Source: Poronia punctata (Eukaryota; Ascomycota; Sordariomycetes; Xylariales; Xylariaceae). From it: a stretch of DNA of 64,000 nt. The translations under genes and the position numbers were made by a program. The stretch covers positions 1 through 64,000 of the forward strand of contig MU401586.1 of the NCBI GenBank assembly GCA_022579005.1, in the 5' to 3' direction. Below the pieces are notes generated by a model, which was given only the letters and a program-made list of their open reading frames with translations, searched no databases and had not been told where the DNA came from. This document shows, piece by piece, positions 38,160 to 48,366 of this stretch; positions within the stretch are counted from its first letter, which is position 1, and every line of letters begins with the position of its first letter.

Positions 38160-38358
38160 TCTGAGACCAAGGCAATATTACTACCCAATGTACCACATAT
38201 CCCTTCTGCACTGTAACTGTTGCATTAGGCCACTGGCCCCATCAGATGAAATCTACACAAGCTTGGAACGTATCATATCTCCCACCCACCCCCTGCAATG
38301 TTAGAGAGAGTCCTTCATTGGGTGATCGGCCATCTCCAACGAGTGGGATTGGCTTTAC

Positions 38359-39332
38359 TCAATCAACCCCCCACAGGCCGGAGAGATGCCGGCGGATAAA
38401 ATCAACCTGCATCTGCATTGTGGAACCAAAGCTTTCGCCGTCGAAGATATCCATGTGTCCTTTCCCCGGCACTACGTGCATGAATCGCGGCCCGGTCAAC
38501 TTCTCATAGATCAGGTCCTTCTGCTTTTCAGCTAACGAAATGCGATCCTCCTCGGGCGTGATGAGAATGGTTGGTGTCTGAGACAGGAGTCGCAGGGTAT
38601 GGAATGGATTCCAGGTCCTAATGTTGTAGTATGTCTGGATCGTGGTATTTATCTCGAAATCAGGAAGCTCTTGGAGCGATCTCTGGACTAGATGCAGCTC
38701 CTGTGCTCCGGAGCCTGCTCCAAATCCAGTTGGGTTTTCTCCCTTCAGATTTATCATAGGTAAGTAAAGGGGTTTGTTGCCAGTGATTTGCGACTCCCGA
38801 TCCTGCATAGCCTTACTCATGACCCCGCGTGACCTATTTTCGGGCAGCTCCCAGGTCGTCAGAGGACATACAGCGATTATTAACCGCACCCGAGGGTCGA
38901 GTGCAGCAGCAGAAAGTGCCACTGCTCCGCTAAAAGACATGCCCCAGATAGCTATCTTGTTTTGATCTACCCGTGGATCCGACTTTAGGAAAGTCACCGC
39001 ATCGTGGTAGTCGGATACCTGCTGTCCGGGATGAATATTGTTTCGGGGCACTCCATCGCTGGACCCAAGGGTACGTGGGTCATATGCTAGTGCTGTAACA
39101 CCATTCCCTTGAAAGACCACGGCTATCTTTGGCATCAGAGTTCTCCTTGTCAGATTGAACTTCTGTTGGATTAGCAATCAATACATACGCTCCGGGAAGC
39201 CGCACTCACGCCTGGAGTCATGACAATGGCAGGCCCGGGCTCACTGCCGGCCGCTGGATAGAGAGTTCCCCTTAGGGTCAACCCATCTAACGTCTTAAAC
39301 TCAACCTCCTCCGAATTTCGAGGCGTATCCAT
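38359..39332 (-). CDS. Alpha/beta hydrolase, af380-like polyketide transferase/hydrolase
   Basis: Serine hydrolase of 308 residues. Exon 1 is 39332-39210 (start ATGGATACG) and exon 2 is 39162-38359, separated by a 47-nt intron (GTGAGT, branch GCTAAT, AACAG). The nucleophile elbow GMSFSG gives Ser117; the probable acid is Asp247 in TPEEDR and the base His277 in GKGHMD. The N-terminal block VMTPG..FNLT is the signature I associate with the fumagillin polyketide transferase (Af380) family, whose members take chains from HR-PKSs lacking a release domain. It is divergent from the HR-PKS across about 900 bp and probably shares its control. The role in chain release is inferred from family and context; it could instead be an esterase of the X-Pro-peptidase-like group. 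Confidence 0.88.
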
Positions 39333-40238
39333 GATTGGCAAGAAACCAACAATAGTTGAGGTTTACGGGGAAAACGAAAGTGGTATCTGCCTCTTTGACA
39401 AGCAACAGAGTGGATTTCCAATATATATAATAAGATCAAGCGACTAGTACACAATGCTTTCGGTAGGAAGTCGCTGACGTGGAATGTGCAGTGCTCAGTG
39501 ACTCGATCTCGCGTATGTCTCCTGAGGGTCGTTGGTTCCTCCACACCACGGGGTAACAATAGGCAAAACTGTTTGGTGCGATCAGCATCATATCGCATCC
39601 CAGATGGTCCACGTTGATTATTCTCGCAATAAAAAGCAATAAAAAGGGTTTTTATGCACTAATTACCTGTGTAACCTAGGTATTTGCTTTCAGGCAGGCT
39701 CTGGCAAACAGAGTAAGCGGCGAGTGTAATGTAGCATGTCAGCTATCCACCTCTACCCTCTCCCCTCTTTTAACTGTGCCATGTTGACAGAAGGAGGAAT
39801 CCCGTCCCTTGGGGATTGACTTGTACTATGGATGTTGGAGTAGGTATGTTCTGAGTAGGCGTATATCCCGCATGAGGCGGGGCCGCGGGGTTGGGTGCCG
39901 GCGTGTAAGTACTATGTCAAATACGCACCCGACAACATACATTATCCCGTTAAGTGATCAACCGGTAATATGATGAACCATATTCCAGAACCAGGGTCTA
40001 GTTGTGGAAAAGCCTACCATGGGCATTCGGCAAGGTGTATACTAACATGCACATATCAACAGCCAGCCCTGCCTAAAAGTACGTAACTACACACCACAAC
40101 ACACATGATTGTACGGTGGAGTTGTTCCTTTATGTCCCTATCGAATGCCATTTAACCTCGCCAACGGCACGATGCAGTCTCCGGTTCCATTCTAAGTGAC
40201 CTACTACCTTGTTCACTCACCTCTCTGAGAGGTGATAC
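39333..40238. promoter_or_regulatory. Divergent promoter region between hydrolase and PKS
   Basis: A 906-bp intergenic region with both start codons facing outward, suited to co-regulation. A TATATATA run lies at 39421-39430, about 90 bp before the hydrolase ATG. GC-rich sequence containing CCGCGG and GCCGGC lies at about 39878-39902. I see no perfect Zn2Cys6-type CGG/CCG palindrome. Confidence 0.45.
39421..39430 (-). promoter_or_regulatory. TATA box of the hydrolase gene
   Basis: Run of alternating TA about 90 bp upstream of the hydrolase start codon. Confidence 0.35.
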
Positions 40239-43200
40239 ATGTCAAGGATGGCCGAGACATGTAAGACTCCAGTTGCTATCGTGGGCATGGCTTGCCGACT
40301 ACCCGGGCGATGCAGGAATCCCAGGGACCTTTGGGAGTTAATGAAGAATGGCAGAGTTGCTTCCAACGAGCCACCTGCAAGTCGCTTCAATATCAGTGGT
40401 CATTATGACTCCTCTCTTAAGCCATTCACAATGAAGACGCCCGGAGGGATGTTTATGGAACACGTCGACCCAGCCGACTTTGATGCTCCATTTTTCAACA
40501 TAAGCTTCGCAGATGCTATCTCTATGGATCCACAACAGAGGCTGCTGATGGAGGTATCTTATGAATGTCTCGAAAGCGCAGGCATAGCAAGGGAGAGTCT
40601 CGGTGGCAAGAAGATTGGTTGTATAATCGGAGCTAGCGCAGTTGGTGAGTGAGCTTTCAAAATCCTCGTGCCAGATCAGTTCTGTGAACCTCTCTATTGC
40701 GTCTATTGCGAACCGAGCCTAATTTCCTGATTGATGTGGAACAGACTACCAAGATATGGGGTGCAGGGACCCCGAGGATCGGGTCTTCTCTCCTACATTA
40801 GGTCTGAACCGGGCTCTTCTCAGCAACCGGATCAGCCACTTCTTCAACATACAAGGGCCGAGGTGAGTAAGTCTACTATCAGTCTACTACCAGTGCGTGC
40901 TAATATTTTAGGATAGCCTTACCGTTGATACTGCTTGCTCCAGCACTCTAATTGCCGTTGACCTTGCCTGCCTCTATCTCCAAAGTGGTCAAGCAGATGG
41001 GGTTTTGATTGGCGGTACAAATCTCTTCCTAAGTCCGGAACGGAATCAGGATATGGGCGCAATGCGCACTGCTGCCTCGGCCACGGGAAGATGTCACGTT
41101 TTTGATGTTGAAGCCGACGGCTACGTTACGGCAGAAGCGATTAACATGGTATACGTAAAAAGGCTGGACGATGCTGTCCGGGACAGGGATGCTATCCGGG
41201 CTGTTATTCTTGGCACCGCTTCTAACAGCTCCGGAAGGACCCCTGGCATCACTATGCCAAGCGCCGAGGCACAGGCAGCGGTTATACGAGCTTGCTATGC
41301 GAATGCGGGAATCCCAGTGGAACAATATAGTCAGACGGGCTACGTCGAGTGCCATGGGACCGGCACCTTGGCGGGGGACCCTATTGAAATCGCTGGCCTT
41401 TCGTTAACTTTTGGGCAATTTCGATCCGCCAGTGATCCTTTAATCATAGGCTCAGTAAAAGGCAACATTGGTCATTCTGAAGCAGCCGCGGGGCTGTCGG
41501 GACTCGTCAAGGCCGTGCTTGCAATCGAAAAAGGAGTCATCCCGGGAACAGCTACATTTATAACCCCAAACCCTGCAATCGACTTTGAAGGGGCCAAAGT
41601 CAGGGCATCGCGGCGATGGAGCCAATGGCCGTCTTCTTCCAAACGGAGAGCAAGCATCAACTCGTTCGGTTTCGGTGGTGCCAATGCCCATGTTGTAATC
41701 GAGTCCCCGGAATATTTGTTGCACGGCGTGGCTCCCTTTTACAAATCTACCTACCTGGACATGGACAAGATAGACGATGCGTTCTTCGAGGATGTCTGCA
41801 GCAGCGATGGACCTCAGTCCAAGGAAATAACCAAACCTTTGGTGCTTGTGGTGTCTGCAAACGACGAAAAGGCTCTAAAGGCGAGCGTTCACGCATTGTC
41901 ATCACATGTCATCAACCCCACAGTTGAGGTGTCTCTAGACGATCTAGCCTACACTCTGTCAGAGCGTCGAAGTAGGCTTCATCACCGTTCCTACAGCATA
42001 CGGAGGGGCCTAGAAGGGCTGTCAGCTGCATCTTTTGTTACAGGTAGCCGACCGCGGATTGGTGATGGGATACGGCTTGGCCTGGTCTTCAGCGGCCAGG
42101 GCGCGCAGTGGCCTATGATGGGCAGAGACATGATCCGGGAGTTGCCCCTTGCGAGGAAAACCATCGAGAGTCTCGATATGAGCCTGGCCGCACTCTCGGA
42201 ACCACCTGGATTCTCTCTGCTTCACCAGTTAACTGCGGACCTAGATCCCTTAGTGTTACGTGATCCGGTCATTTCCCAGCCTCTGACGACCGCTTTGCAA
42301 TTGGCTTATCTAGCTGTTCTATCCGACTGGGGAATCCGACCTCGGGCGGTGATTGGACATTCAAGTGGTGAGATTGCTGCGGCGGTGGCTGCCGGCTACC
42401 TCACAGCCCAAGAAGGCATACGGGTGGCATACCTACGCGGCCTAGCCATCAAACGGTCTTTGGTCGACGTACCACTCGGCATGCTTGCTGTTGGCCTCAT
42501 GAAAGAAGTCGCGCAGACCTATATATCTCACATCGACGATACTGCCCTGCAAATAGCTTGTTATAATAGCCCCAAGAGCGTCACCGTCTCCGGGCCTGTC
42601 AGTGCGCTGAAACAACTGCAGGAAAAGCTTCAGTTGGACGGACATTTTGCCCGTATGCTACAGGTTGACACGGCTTATCATTCGAAACACATTCACTCTT
42701 CCGGTCAACTGTACCGAGAACTTCTTCTCCGGCAATGTCCCACCAGTTGTTCCGGTAGCCACGAAATCGCCATGTATTCTACAGTTAATGGCACCCGGAT
42801 CAAAGAACCTATGAGTCTGGCCTACTGGGTCGACAACATGGTTTCACCCGTACAATTCAATGATGCGCTGTCTCAGATGATAGCTTCAGCCGAAAGAACC
42901 GGGTCCGATTCGGGTGTCAACTTTCTCGTTGAAGTTGGTCCCTCCAACACCCTTGCCGGACCCATTGCCCAAATCTTGGAATCCGAGTCCTTGAGGAAGG
43001 CCGCAGAGACCAACGAAAATCTGGATATTCCCTATTACCCGATTGCCAAACGAGGCCCCGACACTTTACTCTCCCTTTACCATGTGGCAGGGGCCGTCTT
43101 CGCGGCCGGCGGCCCAGTCGACTTCTCACGTGTGAACGAATACGGGATCGGAAAGCCACAGCCGTCCCTCCTTGTCGATCTACCGAGTTACACATGGACT

Positions 43201-46200
43201 CATTCCACCAAGTACTGGCACGAGGGACTGGCAAGCAGGGATTGGCGTTACCGTCAATTTCCACGACACGATCTCCTGGGATCGAAAATTCTGGGAACCA
43301 GTTGGAACTCGCCTACATGGCGTAACCGACTCAGTACCAAGGATATGCCTTGGCTAGTAGACCACAAGCTGGGCGAGCTTGTTGTCTTTCCTGGATCGGG
43401 ATATATCTGTATGGCCATGGAGGCGGCCTACCAGACAATGGCCATGGTGGAGTGGACGGACAAAGAACCTGATGCGTTTCAGTACCGGTTCAGAGACATC
43501 AAATTTACTCGAGCGCTCGTTTTGGATGAAGGTTCAGAAAATTCTCTCATCATGTTGAGCCTCTCGAAGACGTCTGTTCTCGCCGGATCATGGTACGAGT
43601 TCAAGATTCTATCCAACAAGGGGGCCATCGGGGAGGTGTGGCAAGACCACGCCACAGGGTTGGTACGATTGGAATCCGAGTTCACAAAGCATACGGCGTC
43701 TGAGGATATAACGGAGACACTGCACCAGCCAGTTTCCGCGGCACCGTGGTATAAATACACCAGCGAAGTCGGCTTTACCTATGGGCCGGCTTTCCAGAAG
43801 CATCTCACCATGGAATCCACTTCGGGACAACGCATCGGGCGATCCCATGTATCCATGGAGCCGCCTAGTTCGCCATGGAAACAATCACGCTACGTAATAC
43901 ATCCTGTATGCATGGACGGATGCTTTCAAACCGTTGTTGGCCCAGTTCATGCCGGCGACTATACATCCATGACTTCGGCATTGGTGCCGACTGGGATAAA
44001 AGTCCTGGTCATCCCGGCGAGAGCTCAGCAGCCAAGCGAAGCCATATCGCACGCCCGAGCGAATTATGCGGGTATAGGCAGGATGCAGCAGGCCAAGAAT
44101 TACTCCTGTGACTGCTCTGTGTATGACCCGAATGATGGCTCCTTGATCATGGACATGAGCGGACTGCGATTTTCGGAGCAGAATCCTTACCAGAACGCTA
44201 AGAAACCACAAGTGTACAGCCAGCTAATCTGGGATGTGGACATCTCAAAGATGACATACGAGATTGTCAACCATGTGGCCCAAGAAACAGTATCGGATCA
44301 GACAGCGAGGGGTGAAAGAGGTGGGGCTATGGTTGGACGATTCCTGGACTTGGTGGCCTTCAAGAAACCCAACCTTCGTGTTCTCGAAGTCAATTTGGAC
44401 TCGAGTGATGCTTCTAGCACGTGGCTAGATGAGCATCGAACTTATACCTCTGCCGGTATGCGAGCTGCGTTCTCGGGTTATGTATTCATGTCTGATGATG
44501 CAAACTCGATTGTTACCGTTCGAGATCGCTATGGGACCCCGCCAAACATAGAGTACATAATGGGTGATTTCGAGGAATCTGGACTGAATGTGGCTGGCCA
44601 GTTCGATCTCATCATCGTCAAATGTTGTGGTAGCCGCACTGGATGTCTGCATTCATACCACCATGTCCTGGAAAACATCAAGCTCGGTCTATCAGACGAC
44701 GGATTAGCAATACTCTGTCATGCTCAGAATGATGCAATCCGGGGTCCTTCTAATCTCGACCTGGAAGGGGATGATGCTCTCAGCATCTTCCAGTGGGAAG
44801 AATCTATTGCTATCATCCAACGACTACAGCCTAGGCCAAAGAGGGAGGAGGGCATATGCATCTCGAAGAATGTATACCTCGTCAGGATCGGAGAAGCAGA
44901 GCTAATACCACTGCAAAAGGGTCTTGCCAATGACACTTTATGGAATATGATTTGCCTTGAAGATCCGTTTCAAGTCCCACCACACAGTCAGGTGCTTATT
45001 GTCGACGAGCTCGAAAATGCCATCATATCGTCTCCAAGCCCACGTCAGTGGAATATTCTGAAGTACCTGATAGAATCCAGTTGTGCTATCCTTTGGGTCA
45101 CGAAAGGTGCACAGATGGAAGTCGACGAGCCTTCTCGGTCCACGATATTCGGCATGTTCCGCGTCATCCGTAATGAAGAACCACAGCTATCACTCATCAA
45201 TCTAGATGTTGAGAACGCATTTTCCCTAGCTACTATCCGCGCCATTGACGCGTGTCTCCTCAAACTTGGCAAGTCAAACCCCCTTGAAGATACCGAGTTT
45301 GTAGAGCGCCGGGGTATTATACACATTAGTCGTGTGTTCCCCGACACCCTTTTAAGCAATGAAAGTGCAGAAAGTCCGATGGGCCGAGCGCTTGAGCCCC
45401 GAAAATTACACGCCTCTAAAGAAACCATTCGGTTGAAAGCCGAGAGGGTTGGGGAGATAGACTCACTTTCCTATACTGAACACGCCCCTCAACTCCCGAG
45501 TCTTGCGCCTGGATTCGTCGAGATAGAAGTCAAAGCTGCGGGCGTGAACTTCAAAGATGTAGCTGCCGTGATTGGTATCATACCTGAGGACGAACATCGT
45601 CTGGGAGGGGAGGGAAGTGGAGTGATTTCCCGGGTAGCCTCAGACGTGACATGGTTCCAAGAGGGGCAACGCGTCGCCTTTTTCGCCAGAGGCGCATTTG
45701 GTAACCGAGTAAGGGCCAAGGCAGATCTGGTTCAGGAGATACCAAAGTCAATGAGCTTTGTGGAGGCGGCTACGATTCCCTGTGTGTATATGACGGCCGT
45801 CTACTCACTATTCCACCTCTGTCAGGTCAAGAAGGGTGATCGGGTTTTGATACATTCAGCTGCTGGCGGTGTCGGACTGGCTGCGGTCCAGATATGCCTT
45901 CATCTTGGTGCTATCGTGCGTTAATTCTTACTATGCCCCTCTTACCCTCCCTACGTATCAGGGCTTTTCCGTCACTAACAAGCTGTCCCTCTAGATATAC
46001 GCCACAGTCGGAACGCCAGAGAAACGTACCTTTCTCAAAATCCATTTTGACATCCCCGATAGTCGGATATTTTCATCGCGGAATACGTGTTTCGTAGACC
46101 AGATCTTCCATCACACGGGTGGTAAAGGTGTACACGTTATACTAAATTCATTAGCGGGCGACCTACTTGAAGCTTCTTGGAGCATCATTGCCGATAACGG

Positions 46201-47828
46201 AACCATGATAGAGATGGGCAAGAAGGACATAATCGAGAACAAAAGCCTGTCCCTGGAGCCGTTCTCTCGAGGAGCGACGTATCGCGCCTTCGACATGGGC
46301 ACAAGGAGCATTGACGACGATTTGAAGTCAAGGTAAGTAGACATTGAACTCGAAACACCATTCTGGAATGTTTCTGATTGCCATCTGATAACACAGGCTC
46401 CTAAAGAGAGTATTCGAGTTGCTGAACGATGGACACGTCAATCCCATCCCCAGGATCAACAAGTTCTCTTTTACTGATATCCCATCTGCTCTCAGAATGA
46501 TTCGCGGCGGCGGCCACATTGGAAAGGCGGTCATCTGCGATGACGGTAGCGACAATAATGACGACGTAACAGTGTTGGTTCGACCGTTCTCAAGGAGCAT
46601 GAGCATTTGTGCCGATAAAGCCTACTTGATCGTGGGCGGGTTGAAAGGAATCTGTGGGAAGCTAGCCGTCTATTTTGCGAGGAATGGTGCCAAGGATTTA
46701 AGTATTATGACAAGGAGCCGCTTTGATGACGAGTTATCTCAAAAAGCAGCCAGCGATATTAGGGCCTACGGCTGCCGGGTTCATCTTGTGCAAGGGGACG
46801 TGACATCGATCGACGATGTACGCGCAGCCTTTCATGCAAGCCATCCAGTGCCTGTGGGGGGAATCATCCATGGAGCCATGGTCCTTAGGGTAAGTTCCAA
46901 ACTCGGTAAAATCCACCAGCTTAAAATTGCGAGACATCTAGAACTAATGGTGCCCGTGTAGGATCGTACATTTGCCTCCATGACTTTAGACGAGTTCCAA
47001 GGGGCACTGGACTGCAAGGTCAAGGGAACATGGGCACTCCACACCGTCAGCATGGAACATGGTCCGAGTGTCGAGTTCTTTACCATGCTATCAAGTTTGT
47101 CCGGAGTATGCGGCACCAAGGGTCAAGCCAACTATGCAGCTGGGAGCGCATTCCTCGATGCATTCGCGTGCTATCGGCACCGACTTGGACTGCCAGCCTG
47201 CTCCTTGGACTTGGGGATTGTCGAAGACATCGGCTACATGGCCAATCACGAGGATGTGGCACAGCGGCACGACGAGTCCATCTGGCAGAGGCTAAATGAG
47301 AGGACTCTGCAGAGAGCCGTGGCCCTATCAGTTATCGAACAGCAACAGATCTCGGGTGCCCACATCATCAGTACGCGGAGCCGAACCCAGATTCTTACCG
47401 GCATGCACGTGCCGCAACCAGAAAACTCGCCGCTCCTGCTAGACGCCAGATTCCTTGGACTCCACATAGCCGACGTATCCAGCATGTTGACGAAACCCAA
47501 GTCGAACGCCATGACCAGGGAGGGCGTCAAGAAAGAGGTACAGGTGGTCCTGACAGCCATCCGCTCCAATACCAAGCCGCAGCCGGTCCTGCTCTCAATG
47601 GCCGTCAAGATTTTGGGCCACTACCTGTCCAAGGGCCTCAGACTGTCGGATCCGTTGGACCCGACGAGGCCCCTGTCTATCTACGGCATTGACTCCTTGG
47701 CTGCCGTAGAGTTTAGGAACTTCATCAAAATGGAGTTCGGCGTTGAAATTAGCGCGCTGGAGATTGTGGACGCATCGTCACTCAACGTGCTGTGCGAAAA
47801 GATGATTGACAGGATCAAGAGAAGCTGA
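40239..47828 (+). CDS. Highly reducing type I polyketide synthase, 6 exons
   Basis: Iterative HR-PKS of 2406 residues. Exons: 40239-40644, 40745-40862, 40917-45915, 45995-46332, 46397-46889, 46962-47828; all introns (54-100 nt) join in frame and rebuild conserved motifs. Domains: KS with Cys182 (VDTACSS), HGTGT and [10 protein letters not shown] with GHSSGE (Ser657); DH with His991 ([12 protein letters not shown]) and Asp1175; a methyltransferase-like stretch at about 1290-1480; ER with VNFKDV and [10 protein letters not shown] from about 2029 with Ser2163 and Tyr2176; C-terminal ACP with phosphopantetheine Ser2363 (GIDSL). No thioesterase or other release domain follows. Odd points: the SAM motif I is destroyed (VLEVNLDSS near 1330), the DH motif has Glu where HxxxG expects Gly, and the KR nucleotide loop reads [14 protein letters not shown] and ACP look intact. 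The product should be a reduced aliphatic chain, probably without C-methylation. Confidence 0.96.
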
Positions 47829-47891
47829 GTAGAACTTGCCTTCCTCTCGGTATAAAGAGATCGCACACCTTTATATTATTTTTAAATTACC

Positions 47892-48366
47892 TAGTCTTTG
47901 GGCTATGCTGGATTTGCTGTCGGGTCCGTACTACGTCTGCTGTTTTGCACTGGCAGACAGTTGCCAACGCCTGATACACAGTGTAAATAATTCCTTTGCT
48001 AAACTGTACGCAAAATCAATGTCCTGAGGTACTTGGCCCGGTACTGCCCAGCGCTTGCATTACTAAGTACATACTTACTAAATTAGGTATGTTGTAAACC
48101 TATATACCTATACCTATTACCTATATATAATAAGAATACTAACGCAAAGAGCACACATTGCCAATTAACCTTATGTTATTTTAAAAACGCAAAAGTTAAA
48201 AGTTAAAGGTTAAAGGTTAAAGGGCAAAGGTTAAAGGTAAAGGGTACTTGGGGGTTCGGAAGTTTTACCAGTCGGACTGTATTGCAAGTGCTTGCAGCAG
48301 CCTGCTAGTGCAGAACAGCAGACGTAGTACGGACCCGACAGCAGATCCAGCATAGCCCTAGTCTTT
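47892..48366. mobile_element. Non-autonomous TIR DNA transposon (MITE-like), 459 bp, with 8-bp TSD
   Basis: Positions 47900-47956 and 48302-48358 form 57-bp terminal inverted repeats with three mismatches, beginning GGGCTATGCTGGAT and containing CGGGTCCGTACTACGTCTGC. TAGTCTTT flanks both ends (47892-47899 and 48359-48366). If the outer G/C pair is counted as flank the duplication reads as 9 bp on one reading, but the 8-bp reading gives clean TIRs. An 8-bp duplication fits hAT, and long TIRs with 8-9 bp also fit Mutator-like elements. It encodes no transposase. The interior holds a 7-bp tandem array. It lies 71 bp past the PKS stop codon, so it may carry the PKS transcript end. Confidence 0.85.
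48190..48245. repeat. (GTTAAAG)n short tandem array inside the MITE
   Basis: About seven imperfect copies of the heptamer GTTAAAG/GTTAAAA. It is not the TTAGGG telomere repeat. Confidence 0.8.

Noticed and set aside
41029..47608. Numerous ORFs of 60-127 codons on either strand across the PKS
   Set aside because: They are shadows of the PKS coding frame.
48190..48245. Telomere-like repeat
   Set aside because: The heptamer GTTAAAG is not the fungal TTAGGG repeat and is confined to the MITE interior.
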